Positions 16,434-25,295 of a stretch of DNA of 34,772 nt are shown here, piece after piece. This DNA comes from JAZDJT01 sp043803845 (lineage in GTDB: Bacteria > Patescibacteriota > Minisyncoccia > Minisyncoccales > GCA-002788555). A program made the translations under genes and the position numbers. Location: the NCBI GenBank assembly GCA_043803845.1, contig JAZDJT010000005.1, forward strand, positions 1-34,772. The letters run 5' to 3'. The stretch's first letter is position 1, and each line of letters opens with the position of its first letter. The notes under the pieces were generated by a model that saw only the letters and a program-made list of their open reading frames with translations, was not told the DNA's origin and searched no databases.

Positions 16434-16462
16434 TTGAATTTACGGAGGCTATCGATTATAAT
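16434..16462 (+). promoter_or_regulatory. Promoter at the start of the pilMNO group
   Basis: TTGAAT (16434-16439) and a perfect TATAAT (16457-16462) are 17 bases apart. Transcription would start near 16469, just after the first pilM ATG at 16465 and before the second at 16477, so a transcript from here would be nearly leaderless and use 16477. Confidence 0.6.
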
Positions 16463-16464
16463 TA

Positions 16465-17682
16465 ATGATAACATATATGGATTCACTGTCTCCAAAAAAA
16501 TCATTCTTTGGCATAGACCTATCCGACCTTTCAGTAAAAATAGCTCAAGTAATAAAAAGAGGTTCTGTTTCGGTTTTAACAAGTCTTGGTAAGGAAGATA
16601 TTCCTGCTGGTTTTTTTGAGAAAGGAGAGGTTTTAAAGGAGAAAGAGCTAATAAACATAATTCGGAAAGCTGTGAATAACGTGAGAGGCAGCGACATAAA
16701 AACTAAGTACGCAGTTTGTTCCCTCCCGGAAGATAGCGCCTTCATCAAAGTTGTACGTCTACCAAAGGTAGAAGATGACATAGAAGAGGTTATTAAATGG
16801 CAGATAGAACCAAATTTCCCCGTAAAATTAGAGGAAGTTTATTTCGACTGGGAACCGGTTAGACAAATATCTAAGGGTAAAGATAAGTTAGCCAGCGATA
16901 TACAAGTAGAAGAAGCTGTTTCCATAGCCGTAGTGCCTAAAAATATAGTAGATTCATATCTTTCTATCTTTCACAAGGCCGGTATTCAACCTATTGTTTT
17001 CGAGATAGAATCGATGGCCGTAGCCAGAAGTCTTATCAAGAATATTAATTCTCCTAAACCAGTAATTATTCTTGACATGGGAAAGTGTGGCACCGGTCTT
17101 ACTATTTTTTCCGGGAGTACTATTCTTTTTTCTTCCCACATCAATATATCCGGTCAAGATTTGGATAGGGCCATAGCCAGAGAATTAAAAGTTAAGATAG
17201 AAGAAGCAGAAAAACTAAAAAAAGAAATAGGTCTAATAAACATTAAGAAGAAATGGAGAGTCTTTCATGTGCCAGTGGTGGAAAAGAATAATGAGAGAAG
17301 AGAAATTTCCGAATCAAAGTTGAACTTATTAAAGGCGATGAGAGAAGATAAGATTTTTGACGCCCTGATTCCTATCCTTACAGATTTTTCGGAACAAGTT
17401 GATCATTTCATTGATTATTTTAAGGATTTCGGGAATGTAGAATATGTGTCCGATAGTAAAATTTCAAAAATTATTCTTTGCGGAGGAGAATCTAACTTAA
17501 TTGGCCTATGTGATTTCCTGTCATCGTCCCTTAATTTGAAAGTAGAGCTTGGTGACCCATTAATAAATATCTCTAAATATGCTTTTCCTCAAAAGGATAA
17601 AGACTATTTTGGAGGGCAGATTTTATCTTTCGTTACAGCGATAGGTTTGGCCGAGAGAAGAATACAATCGAAACCCCTTTGA
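16465..17682 (+). CDS. pilM: Type IV pilus assembly protein PilM
   Basis: Actin-like ATP-binding protein on the cytoplasmic face that binds the N-terminus of PilN and links the motor to the alignment complex. The fold is seen in FFGIDLSDLSVKIAQV (phosphate 1), VIILDMGKCGTGLTIF (phosphate 2) and IILCGGESNLIGLCDFL (adenosine loop). The family feature YFDWEPV and LDRAIAREL are present. At 405 aa it is slightly longer than E. coli-type PilM. ATG 16465 is the longest start; ATG 16477 is favoured if the promoter just upstream is used. It ends in TGA and is followed after 16 bases by pilN. Confidence 0.93.
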   Translation: MITYMDSLSPKKSFFGIDLSDLSVKIAQVIKRGSVSVLTSLGKEDIPAGFFEKGEVLKEKELINIIRKAVNNVRGSDIKTKYAVCSLPEDSAFIKVVRLPKVEDDIEEVIKWQIEPNFPVKLEEVYFDWEPVRQISKGKDKLASDIQVEEAVSIAVVPKNIVDSYLSIFHKAGIQPIVFEIESMAVARSLIKNINSPKPVIILDMGKCGTGLTIFSGSTILFSSHINISGQDLDRAIARELKVKIEEAEKLKKEIGLINIKKKWRVFHVPVVEKNNERREISESKLNLLKAMREDKIFDALIPILTDFSEQVDHFIDYFKDFGNVEYVSDSKISKIILCGGESNLIGLCDFLSSSLNLKVELGDPLINISKYAFPQKDKDYFGGQILSFVTAIGLAERRIQSKPL

Positions 17683-17698
17683 TTATAAATAAATTTTT

Positions 17699-18358
17699 AT
17701 GCTGAACTTTAATCTTTTACCACCAGAAGGAAAAAGGGAATTAAAGATGGAAGAAATGAATTTACAATTAGGAAAGCTCTTGAGAGCAATTTTCTGGGTT
17801 TGGATTTTTTTTATAGTTCTTCTTGGGACGATTTATCTTTACCTTAGCATAATAGTAAAAGCTCAAAAAGAACTTATATTGACCAACGAGAATAATTCTC
17901 GATTTCAGGAGTTTCAAAAAATCGAAAGAGAAATCTCCGGAACTAACTTAAGAATAAATAAATTATATGGGATTCAACAGAAGTCTGTTTATTTTTCGCC
18001 GATAGTGGAAGAACTTGCTAGAATAATTTCTAGTGTTGACGGAGTGTACCTTAATAGTATCGAAATAACACCTAAGACCGAGGTAATCACACTAGAGAAT
18101 CCATCCTTGGGAGAGACCGTAACGCCATCAAACCAAAACGGTTCATCCAAGGAAGAAGAACAAACGGAAAATCCTCAGGTCGTACAGAAGGATTATCTAG
18201 CTGGTAGTATAAGCGGTTTTGCAAAAAAGCGGGGAGAGGTTTTAGAGATGGAGAGTGCTTTAAGGGCGTCCATTTACTTTAAAGAAGTTATTTCTCCCTT
18301 GGAAAACATTATTTCTCCTGAAGACATAAACTTCGTCTTTGATTTTAAAATAAAATAG
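17699..18358 (+). CDS. pilN: Type IV pilus assembly protein PilN
   Basis: Bitopic membrane protein whose short cytoplasmic tail binds PilM and whose outer domain pairs with PilO. The N-terminus MLNFNLLPPEGKRE is the classic PilN tail (the NLLP motif). A membrane helix follows (about 29-51), then a coiled coil and an outer ferredoxin-like domain. A charged, low-complexity insert (NQNGSSKEEEQTENPQ) lies near 145-160. Length (219 aa) is normal. No Shine-Dalgarno is visible. PilO starts 6 bases after the stop. Confidence 0.9.
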   Translation: MLNFNLLPPEGKRELKMEEMNLQLGKLLRAIFWVWIFFIVLLGTIYLYLSIIVKAQKELILTNENNSRFQEFQKIEREISGTNLRINKLYGIQQKSVYFSPIVEELARIISSVDGVYLNSIEITPKTEVITLENPSLGETVTPSNQNGSSKEEEQTENPQVVQKDYLAGSISGFAKKRGEVLEMESALRASIYFKEVISPLENIISPEDINFVFDFKIK

Positions 18359-18364
18359 AGTTTC

Positions 18365-18916
18365 ATGTCATCTTTTAGAAAAATTTATCTTCTAATTGGG
18401 GTAGCCTTATTAATCAACGTTCTTTTAATAATCTTTTTGATTTTCCCATTGGTAAATAAAATTAAAGGTCTATCAAAAGAATATATGGTTGGTCGAGAAA
18501 GGATACATGAGATAGGAGAGAAGGAGGCCTTTCTCAAGAAACAAAAAGAGATATTGGAAATGGTAGAAACTAATCTTACCGAGATAGAAAAATCTTTTTT
18601 GAGGTCAAACGAATTGGTTAACTTCATAGCTTCTCTTGAAAAAGTTGCAGGAGATAACAAAAGCTTGTTTAAAATTCAAGCTATTTCAGCACCCGACAAA
18701 GACAAACAATATTTCTCTTTTAATATTAATACTACAGGTTATTTCCCTGACTTTCTGAAATTTCTTTTCGCAATTGAAAACATCCCAGCTCTTCATTATA
18801 GGCTTATAGAGATAAAAAATATCACTATAAAACGTATTAATCCACCGACGGGTACTAATGCAGTGAATATAGAAGTTAACTCTAATTTTGATATGAGAGT
18901 ATATTCAGAGACTTAA
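18365..18916 (+). CDS. pilO: Type IV pilus assembly protein PilO
   Basis: Partner of PilN in the inner-membrane alignment complex. It has a single membrane helix near the N-terminus (about 8-29), a coiled coil (about 32-85), then a small alpha/beta outer domain containing NINTTGYFPDFLKFLFAIEN, which matches the PilO core. At 183 aa it is of usual size. Six bases separate it from pilN, and the next small gene begins 18 bases on. Confidence 0.85.
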   Translation: MSSFRKIYLLIGVALLINVLLIIFLIFPLVNKIKGLSKEYMVGRERIHEIGEKEAFLKKQKEILEMVETNLTEIEKSFLRSNELVNFIASLEKVAGDNKSLFKIQAISAPDKDKQYFSFNINTTGYFPDFLKFLFAIENIPALHYRLIEIKNITIKRINPPTGTNAVNIEVNSNFDMRVYSET

Positions 18917-18934
18917 AAATAATATTTTTTAAAT

Positions 18935-19198
18935 ATGGAGATTAACGCTGATAAAATTTTGTCGCTTTTAATCAAGAAATCCTTCTTTATAGTTTTTTTA
19001 CTATCGATTTTACTCTTGTTCGCGGTAAGTTTCTTGTATCTGCAGTATCTTTATAGCGCTTTGAATTTTCAACCGCAATTTGTAGTGGAAAACAAGATAG
19101 AGGATAGTACACTCGATAAAGTAACTAAAAATATTAATAAAAGAGAAGGTCAGTACTTAAAGAGTCTAAAATCTCAATATCCCGACCCCTTCCGCTAG
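18935..19198 (+). CDS. Small membrane protein of unknown function in the PilP position
   Basis: This 87-aa protein has a cytoplasmic N-terminus of about 15 residues, one hydrophobic helix (about 16-37) and a short outer tail ending in YPDPFR. It stands directly after pilO, where many bacteria carry the lipoprotein gene pilP, but it has no lipobox and no PilP domain. It may be a third member of the alignment complex. I do not recognise the family; the coding frame is convincing because of its position, its clean start at 18935 and its simple topology. Confidence 0.75.
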   Translation: MEINADKILSLLIKKSFFIVFLLSILLLFAVSFLYLQYLYSALNFQPQFVVENKIEDSTLDKVTKNINKREGQYLKSLKSQYPDPFR

Positions 19199-19208
19199 TC
19201 TTTTATAT

Positions 19209-20882
19209 ATGAACCTGAAAAAAGAGATCCACATAAGATGGTCGAGAAAGAATACCATTATAGTATTATCTTTTTTGGGTGTAATTGGCGTTGTTGCCAT
19301 CGCCTATTTTCTCTTTTATAAAAATATATTTTCCACTCAAAATATAGTTCTTCAGGTCTCCGCTCCAAAAGAGATAGCTTCGGGCAAGAACATAACTTGG
19401 ATGGTAACAATAAAAAACAACAGTAAAGTAAAGATAGAAGACCTAAGCTTGAATTTTGAATATCCAGATGGAGTTTTCGGGAAAGAAAATTCCGTAAAAA
19501 AGAGGGAATCGAAGAAGATAGAAGGGGGACTCTTGCCCCAGCAAGAGATTTCGGAGAACTTTTCCGGAACAGTTTTTGGTGTCGAGCAAGAAATAAAGGA
19601 GGCGAAGGCATTTCTCACTTATACGCCCGTCGGTCTCTCTACCCAATTCGAAAGCGAGGCATCTTTTTCGACAAGAATTTCTGATACTTCTGTGTCATTT
19701 TTAATGGATGTTCCTAAGAGGGTAAATCCTAACGAGATACTTCCTATCTCCTTTAAATGGCAATCGGTTTTTTCTTTCCCACTGGAAAACGTTCAGATGA
19801 GGATTTCTCTACCAGAAGAATTCCAGAGGACCTCCTCAAAAATAGCGGGTGAGGAATTGCAAGACAAAAAAGTAATTTTGAACCTCGGTACTCTGAATGA
19901 AAACCAAGGCGGAGAAATAGTGATCAGAGGAAGGCTCTCGGGAGAGATTGGAGACCAGAAACTTTTTAAGGCAGAGTTTGGCGTATTCGATTTGCAATTA
20001 TACGAATTCGTTGCCCTGGCCACCGTTGAGGAGAGCGTAAAAATTACCTCCTCGACACTTGATGTTTTTAGAAAAGTAAACGGCAGTTATAACTACACGG
20101 TTTCTCCCGGAGAAACACTGAACTACATCGTCGAATTTAAAAATACTGGAGAGGATGTTTATAAAAATTTGGAATTAGAGATAGAATTAGATGGCAGTGT
20201 TTTGGATTTCTCTACACTCAAGGCGACCGGTGGCAAAGTCGATGGCAAAAAAATTATTTTTTCCTCAAAAGACTTTCCGGATCTTCTTCTCTTGGGACCC
20301 TATGGAGAGGGAGAAGTCGGCTTCAAGATTAACGTCAGAGAATACACCTCGTCATTCCATCCGCAGAACGCCATCATCCGTGAAAACATAAATTTCGGAG
20401 GGATAGAAAAGTCTTTTCAGAGCAAGGTTTCTTCACTGACCTCATTCTCTCAAGAGATTTATTACAACAAAGAGAATTTTCCCTCTCTGATAAAAAATTT
20501 ATTTAAAAACGCTGGTCCTTATCCCTTGCAGAGCGGCAAGGAAACAACTCTGGTGGTTGTTTTTAAAATAGAAAACTTGGGTAATCAGTTAAAAAACTTG
20601 AAGGTCAAAACCAAATTGCCAAGCGTAACCGATTTTCTTAATGAGGTTTATCCCGCCTCCTCCGACTTTGTTTTCAACGAGTCCAGTAAAGAACTGACTC
20701 TGGGCATAAATAGTGCTTCGGCTTACACGCCTTCAAAGATTTTCGCCTTTCAAGTTAAGGTAAAGCCCTCAGTTTTCCCGACCACGGTTATTGCCAAAAC
20801 TAGAGTTATCGGAACAGATGTTTGGACTAATCAGGCGGTCGAAATTGAGGTTCCCTTGCTTGATACCGATTTAATCCAGTAA
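19209..20882 (+). CDS. Large membrane-anchored protein with repeated Ig-like domains
   Basis: A single N-terminal helix (about 15-36) anchors about 520 residues outside the membrane. The outer part is made of several beta-sandwich units with the phrases TWMVTIKNNSKVKIEDLSL, LNYIVEFKNTGEDVYKNLEL and TLVVVFKIENLGNQLKNLKV, which repeat at roughly 150-200 residues and resemble DUF11/CARDB-type domains. No cysteines, catalytic motif or sorting signal is seen. It begins 10 bases after the small PilP-position gene and is probably co-transcribed with the pilus genes. A role as periplasmic-space scaffold or pilus channel part is inferred from position. Confidence 0.85.
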   Translation: MNLKKEIHIRWSRKNTIIVLSFLGVIGVVAIAYFLFYKNIFSTQNIVLQVSAPKEIASGKNITWMVTIKNNSKVKIEDLSLNFEYPDGVFGKENSVKKRESKKIEGGLLPQQEISENFSGTVFGVEQEIKEAKAFLTYTPVGLSTQFESEASFSTRISDTSVSFLMDVPKRVNPNEILPISFKWQSVFSFPLENVQMRISLPEEFQRTSSKIAGEELQDKKVILNLGTLNENQGGEIVIRGRLSGEIGDQKLFKAEFGVFDLQLYEFVALATVEESVKITSSTLDVFRKVNGSYNYTVSPGETLNYIVEFKNTGEDVYKNLELEIELDGSVLDFSTLKATGGKVDGKKIIFSSKDFPDLLLLGPYGEGEVGFKINVREYTSSFHPQNAIIRENINFGGIEKSFQSKVSSLTSFSQEIYYNKENFPSLIKNLFKNAGPYPLQSGKETTLVVVFKIENLGNQLKNLKVKTKLPSVTDFLNEVYPASSDFVFNESSKELTLGINSASAYTPSKIFAFQVKVKPSVFPTTVIAKTRVIGTDVWTNQAVEIEVPLLDTDLIQ

Positions 20883-20899
20883 AGTGTTTAAAGCCATAT

Positions 20900-21343
20900 A
20901 TGCTTACAAATTTCGGTCGGAAGATAAAACAAATCAACGTAATTTTAGGCTGGTTAATTTTTGTCTTATCACTCGCCAGCATCGTCTGGCTTCTATTGGC
21001 GCGTCCCAAACCCACAGAAAAAATCGAAAGTCTAAAAATAGAAAATTTAAAAGCCAGTCTCAAAGACACAAAGCAAGCTTGGCAGCCCCCTTTTACTTAT
21101 GAGGCGATGGCGGAGATTTTGAATCCCAACGAAAAATTTAATGCCGTTAAAATCAGTTACGTCTTTGAGATAACTGATAATACTGAAAGGGTTATCGTCA
21201 AGAAGGAGGGGACAGTTGACGTTTTGGCAGGAGAGAGGAAGTTATTAAAGGAAGAGCTTACCATTCCCTCGTCGGGAGAAGATATTAATTTCAAATTAAA
21301 AGACGCTAATTGGGAGAGAGCTAATAAAGCTGATAGTAATTAA
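20900..21343 (+). CDS. Small anchored protein of unknown function
   Basis: This 147-aa protein has one membrane helix (about 14-34) and an outer domain of about 110 residues that looks like one beta-sandwich (YEAMAEILNPNEKFNAVKIS, RVIVKKEGTVDVLAGE). The pattern resembles a single unit of the preceding large Ig-like protein. It lies 17 bases after that gene and 14 before the RodA-type gene. No motif identifies a function; it may bridge the pilus locus and the wall-elongation gene only by chance. Confidence 0.78.
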   Translation: MLTNFGRKIKQINVILGWLIFVLSLASIVWLLLARPKPTEKIESLKIENLKASLKDTKQAWQPPFTYEAMAEILNPNEKFNAVKISYVFEITDNTERVIVKKEGTVDVLAGERKLLKEELTIPSSGEDINFKLKDANWERANKADSN

Positions 21344-21357
21344 CAAATGTCTAAGTT

Positions 21358-22452
21358 ATGATGCCAAGTCTTAAAAAAATTGACTGGTCACTTTTATTTT
21401 TCAGCCTTTTGTTAGCGGCCGTTGGTCTTTCGGCGCTGTTTAGTTTCTCGCTATCTTCGAAAGACTGGTCTTGGTTTCTGAGGCAAGCCATTTTTTTATT
21501 GGTCGGTTTCCTGTTGGCTATTCTCATATCGCTCATCGACGTAAAAGCGTTAAAAGAAGGTTCGATTTTTGTTTTCACCGTTTATGTCATATCCATACTT
21601 TTGCTTATTGGTCTTTTTTTCTTTGCACCGCTGATAAGGGGCACCCGTTCCTGGTATGCCTTGGGCGATTTTACCTTGGAACCGGTAGAAATTGTAAAAA
21701 TTGTTTTTCTTTTGCTCTTCGCAAAATATTTTTCCCAGCGCCACGTAGAGCTCTATCAACCAGGGCACATAATTCTCAGCGCTGTTTATGCCTTCTTCCC
21801 GGCCGTTCTCGTTTTCTTTCAGCCTGATTTCGGCTCGGCGATGATTCTAATTTTGCTCTGGCTTTCGATGATGCTGGTGGCAGGCATAAAGAGAAATCAC
21901 CTCTTAATTATTTTGGCAGTCGGATTAATAGCTATGGTTATCTCTTGGAGTTTTATCTTGACGGGGGAGCAGAGGGAGAGATTTATGACCTTCTTGAACC
22001 CCTACTTGGATCCCACCGGCAGCGGTTATCATATCTTGCAGTCCATCATAACCGTTGGTAGTGGGGGTATTTTCGGTAAGGGGTTTTTGAATCCGCTAAC
22101 CCAGGCGAAATTAGGTTTTTTACCAGAAGCCCATACCGATTTCATTTTCGCCTCTTTTTCAGAAATTTTCGGTTTGCTTGGAATTTTATTTTTGTTTTTG
22201 GTTTTCGCCTTGTTTTTTTGGCGGCTTTTTAGAACCCTGAAGATTTGTGAAGATAATTTTTCCCGTCTCTTGGTGTCGGGCTTCATTATTTTGGTTGGTA
22301 TACAAACATTCATCAATATAGCTATGAACATAGGTCTCTTGCCGATTACCGGTATTCCTCTGCCATTTTTGAGTTACGGTGGTTCCAGTCTTTTATCACT
22401 ATTTATCGGTATCGGCTTGGTGGAAAGCGTAAGACTTCATTCCAACGTTTAA
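21358..22452 (+). CDS. rodA: RodA/FtsW-family peptidoglycan glycosyltransferase (SEDS)
   Basis: Polytopic membrane enzyme that polymerises lipid II into glycan strands with a partner class B PBP. The family motifs are all present: RGTRSWYALGDFTLEPVEI, QPDFGSAMILI, GSGYHILQSIITVGSGG, GKGFLNPLTQAKLGFLPEAH followed by TDFIFASFSEIFG, and GIPLPFLSYGGSSLLS. About ten helices fit 364 aa. The sequence leans towards RodA (elongation) rather than FtsW because of TDFIFASFSEIFG and its short N-terminus, but this is not certain. Two ATG codons (21358, 21361) could start it. Confidence 0.93.
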   Translation: MMPSLKKIDWSLLFFSLLLAAVGLSALFSFSLSSKDWSWFLRQAIFLLVGFLLAILISLIDVKALKEGSIFVFTVYVISILLLIGLFFFAPLIRGTRSWYALGDFTLEPVEIVKIVFLLLFAKYFSQRHVELYQPGHIILSAVYAFFPAVLVFFQPDFGSAMILILLWLSMMLVAGIKRNHLLIILAVGLIAMVISWSFILTGEQRERFMTFLNPYLDPTGSGYHILQSIITVGSGGIFGKGFLNPLTQAKLGFLPEAHTDFIFASFSEIFGLLGILFLFLVFALFFWRLFRTLKICEDNFSRLLVSGFIILVGIQTFINIAMNIGLLPITGIPLPFLSYGGSSLLSLFIGIGLVESVRLHSNV

Positions 22453-22469
22453 AAAAAAGACAAAAAAAC

Positions 22470-22497
22470 TTGAACATTGCTAGTTGCTTGATAAAAT
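22470..22497 (+). promoter_or_regulatory. Promoter for the coiled-coil/transglycosylase gene
   Basis: TTGAAC (22470-22475) is followed after 16 bases by TAAAAT (22492-22497). A GGAG Shine-Dalgarno (22506-22509) stands four bases before the ATG at 22513. The region starts 18 bases after the rodA stop. Confidence 0.6.
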
Positions 22498-22512
22498 GAG
22501 AAGTGGAGACGT

Positions 22513-23925
22513 ATGAAAAAAACTTTGTCGATAATTTTAGCAATTTCTCTTTTGATTTCGGTTGTTCCCACTTCGGTGGCGGAAGATTCTTTTTGTGTTG
22601 AAGCCGAAAAAGCAACTAAGGAGAAGGACTGCGATACCCTCGCAGCGATTAACGGCGATAATGTCAAAAAAAAATGCAGTGACATTTTTAATAAATTTTC
22701 CACAGAACTTAACACTTGTTTGAGTAACGCACAGAAAGAAAAAGACGAGCTCGAATCACAGATTAATAACATTGAGAAGAAAGAAAGTTCCGCCGAATGG
22801 TATTTGTCTAAATTAAATCTCGACATCAGGTATCTAAACTACGAGATTGCCAATTTGGATTTATCAATTAGCCAGTTGGAAAGCGAGATTGAAAAAAGAG
22901 AAAAAGCCGTCAAAGAGTTAGACGAAGCGCTTGCAGAGCAAAAAGGTGTTTTACAAAACGCAATTAGGCAGTTTTACGAATACGATACAACATCTTATGT
23001 AGAAGTCTTGCTCGGCAACGGCTCTTTGTCGGAGTTTGGCAACAAGCTGATGGAGATTGACAAAGTGCAGACAGAATTGAGGCTGGCGATGAAGGAAATT
23101 CAGAAAGCCAGAGACAAAATGGACAGTGAAAAATCAGCTATGGAAAAAGACATAGAGGAGAAAACCGAATACAAAAAAGTTCAGGAATACTCGATATACA
23201 GCTTAGCCAATAAAACAGAACAGCAAAAATATCTCCTCGGGCAGTTAGCCGCCGCCAAAACTCCGTTGGAAAAGGAGATGGCAAGAATAAAGAGCGAATT
23301 ATCAGAATTAAGTAATGCTATGGCCAGAATTCAAAGTTATTTAACGGGTTGGTTAGGGTATAGGCCGAGTTGGTCACAAATTTGGACAGCTGTAAGTAAT
23401 GCTTCAAATAAAGCTGGTATTAATAAATTTACAATGTTAGGAATACTTGAAGTAGAAAGTGGTTTTCGTACTAATGCCGGGAGTAATGCTGGAAGTCCAG
23501 AGGGTAATCTTCAGAGATGTCACGATTACAGAGTAAACGATGAACCATTCTGTACGAATCAGAAAAATGAATTTGAAGATATTTGTGCTGAACTTAATCT
23601 AGATAAAAACAAAATGCCAATTTCGGTAGCTTACGCTATGGGTCCGGCTCAGTTTATTCCAACAACTTGGAGAGGTTATCAGAATATGTATCCAGAGCTA
23701 AGAAATCCTTGGAACTTGAATGATGCTGTTTTAGCGATGGCTTATAAGTTAAAAAGAGGAGGAGGTGTGGCTGGTTATAATCCTGGTGGAGCTTCTTGGT
23801 ATGTGCCAAGAGTGAATGCTGCAGCTTCAAGATGGCAGGAAATTTACAATGCATGTAATGGATTTGATCTAAGCTGTCCTAACCTAAAAAATTATTTAGA
23901 ATCAAAAGGTATTCCAGCTGAATAA
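22513..23925 (+). CDS. Secreted coiled-coil protein fused to a lytic transglycosylase domain
   Basis: A signal peptide (about 1-23, cut near SVA-ED) precedes a coiled coil (about 70-275) like the N-terminal regulatory part of EnvC/PcsB proteins. From about 280 to the end is a lytic transglycosylase-like domain. The probable catalytic glutamate is E315 in GILEVESGF, and AMGPAQFIPTTW (375-386) is the typical motif of MltB/SLT enzymes that orders the active site. It probably cleaves glycan strands outside the membrane. In EnvC/PcsB proteins the coiled coil instead activates an amidase or carries a CHAP domain. The C-terminal third uses visibly different codons (GCT, GGT, AAT; almost no GCC or GGC). 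Monocistronic, with its own promoter and terminator. Confidence 0.88.
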   Translation: MKKTLSIILAISLLISVVPTSVAEDSFCVEAEKATKEKDCDTLAAINGDNVKKKCSDIFNKFSTELNTCLSNAQKEKDELESQINNIEKKESSAEWYLSKLNLDIRYLNYEIANLDLSISQLESEIEKREKAVKELDEALAEQKGVLQNAIRQFYEYDTTSYVEVLLGNGSLSEFGNKLMEIDKVQTELRLAMKEIQKARDKMDSEKSAMEKDIEEKTEYKKVQEYSIYSLANKTEQQKYLLGQLAAAKTPLEKEMARIKSELSELSNAMARIQSYLTGWLGYRPSWSQIWTAVSNASNKAGINKFTMLGILEVESGFRTNAGSNAGSPEGNLQRCHDYRVNDEPFCTNQKNEFEDICAELNLDKNKMPISVAYAMGPAQFIPTTWRGYQNMYPELRNPWNLNDAVLAMAYKLKRGGGVAGYNPGGASWYVPRVNAAASRWQEIYNACNGFDLSCPNLKNYLESKGIPAE

Positions 23926-23934
23926 AACTATATT

Positions 23935-23968
23935 AAAAAACGCAGAGGAAAATTTTCTGCGTTTTTTT
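23935..23968. terminator. Bidirectional terminator between convergent genes
   Basis: AAAAAACGCAGA, a 9-base loop, then TCTGCGTTTTTT forms a perfect 12-bp hairpin with T-runs in both directions. It lies between the transglycosylase stop (23925) and the prfA stop (23987), so it can end both transcripts. Confidence 0.9.
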
Positions 23969-23986
23969 ATTATAGGAACTGATTTA

Positions 23987-25021
23987 TTACTTCTTAAATT
24001 CTTCAGTTATTTCGTCTAGGTTTCCCTCCAGAATCTCGGCGATGTGTTTCCAGGACTTTTTAACCCGATGGTCGGTGATTCTATCCTGCGGGAAATTGTA
24101 AGTTCTTATCTTTTCCGCTCTATCTCCGCTACCGATTTGGGTTTTCCTAGCTTCTCCAATTTTTTTCTCGGCGTCCTCCCTGGTTTTCTGAAAAATCCGA
24201 GCTTTTAAAACCTTCATAGCGTTATTTCTATTGGCAACTTGGGTCCTGGAAGTCTGCGATGTCACAACGGTACCAGTAGGAGTATGAGTTATCCTGACCG
24301 CCGATTCTCTTTTGTTAACATACTGGCCGCCTGGTCCCGAAGAGTGATAAACTTCTATTTTTAAATCCTGCGGTCTTATATTCATCTCTTTTTCTTCGGC
24401 TATTGGGAGAACGGCTACGCTAACCGTGGAGGTGTGAATCCTTCCTGATTTTTCCGTTGCTGGAATTCTCTGTACTCTATGGACTCCGCTCTCGTATCTT
24501 AATTCTTCTTCCACCTTCCTGCCTTTTATTTCGAATGATATTTCTTTTATTCCCGCAAGATCGCTATAACTGGCAGCCAGTATATTAACCATCCACCCTC
24601 TTTTGTTGGCGAATTTTTGATACATCTCAAGCAAGTCTTTTGCAAAGAGAGATGCCTCCTCTCCGCCGGCGGCCGCTCTTATCTCTATTAAAACCTGGCT
24701 GAAAGATCTCTCGGGAGGATTTAACATCCCTTCAATCTCCTTCTCGATATACGATTTTTTCTTTTGTAAGTCTTCGATATCTTGGTTCGCCAATTTTTTT
24801 AAATCTTCATCGGTGCTTTCTCTCAAAATCTCTTTATTGTCTTTCAGGTTCTTCTCGATTTTTTCTTCCTCTCTGATTTTATCGATGACGCCCTGTAAAA
24901 AAGCGAGGCGCTTTGACGTGCTGGCAAACTCTCTCCTATTTAAAGAAAGCTCAGTTTTATTTGGGTTGCTGAGCTTTCTTTGAAGAGTTTCGTATTCTTT
25001 TTTTAGATCGTCGGTTCTCAT
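23987..25021 (-). CDS. prfA: Peptide chain release factor 1
   Basis: Recognises UAA and UAG stop codons and triggers release of the finished protein on the ribosome. The codon-reading tripeptide is PAT (187-189) in HRVQRIPATEKSGRIHTS, which is RF1-specific (RF2 has SPF). The catalytic GGQ is at 231-233 in HSSGPGGQYVNKRES. Length 344 aa is near normal. Since TGA stops are used in the window, an RF2 gene must lie elsewhere. It starts 3 bases after rpmE and is in the same unit, a common pairing in bacteria. Confidence 0.97.
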   Translation of the reverse strand: MRTDDLKKEYETLQRKLSNPNKTELSLNRREFASTSKRLAFLQGVIDKIREEEKIEKNLKDNKEILRESTDEDLKKLANQDIEDLQKKKSYIEKEIEGMLNPPERSFSQVLIEIRAAAGGEEASLFAKDLLEMYQKFANKRGWMVNILAASYSDLAGIKEISFEIKGRKVEEELRYESGVHRVQRIPATEKSGRIHTSTVSVAVLPIAEEKEMNIRPQDLKIEVYHSSGPGGQYVNKRESAVRITHTPTGTVVTSQTSRTQVANRNNAMKVLKARIFQKTREDAEKKIGEARKTQIGSGDRAEKIRTYNFPQDRITDHRVKKSWKHIAEILEGNLDEITEEFKK

Positions 25022-25024
25022 TAT

Positions 25025-25285
25025 TTACTTTTTCTTTGAGACATTAGTTTTCTTGGTTCTCTTTGTCGGCTTTTTCATCTTCTCCGATTTTGCCGCTCTC
25101 TTTTTGAATTTCTCTACCTGTCCGGTCGCATCAACAATCTTGGTCTTGCCCGTGTAGAACGGATGGCAGGAGGAACAAATTTCTACATCTGTCTTCTCCT
25201 CTGTTGAAGGTATGTGAAAAACATTGCCGCAAGCGCAGTGCTGGACTGCGTTTTTAAAGTATTTCGGATGGATACCCTTTTTCAT
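25025..25285 (-). CDS. rpmE: 50S ribosomal protein L31, zinc-binding type
   Basis: The sequence from ATG 25285, [14 protein letters not shown], matches the L31 N-terminus exactly, so I reject the upstream ATG at 25315. The zinc-binding cysteines are in CACGN and [13 protein letters not shown] (the C+ type). The protein has 86 aa, with a lysine-rich tail ([16 protein letters not shown]) longer than in most L31 proteins. The gene has its own promoter (25357-25385), whose transcript carries three copies of a 10-base repeat before the start codon. There is no Shine-Dalgarno. prfA follows. Confidence 0.95.
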   Translation of the reverse strand: MKKGIHPKYFKNAVQHCACGNVFHIPSTEEKTDVEICSSCHPFYTGKTKIVDATGQVEKFKKRAAKSEKMKKPTKRTKKTNVSKKK

Positions 25286-25295
25286 AAAATGAAAT

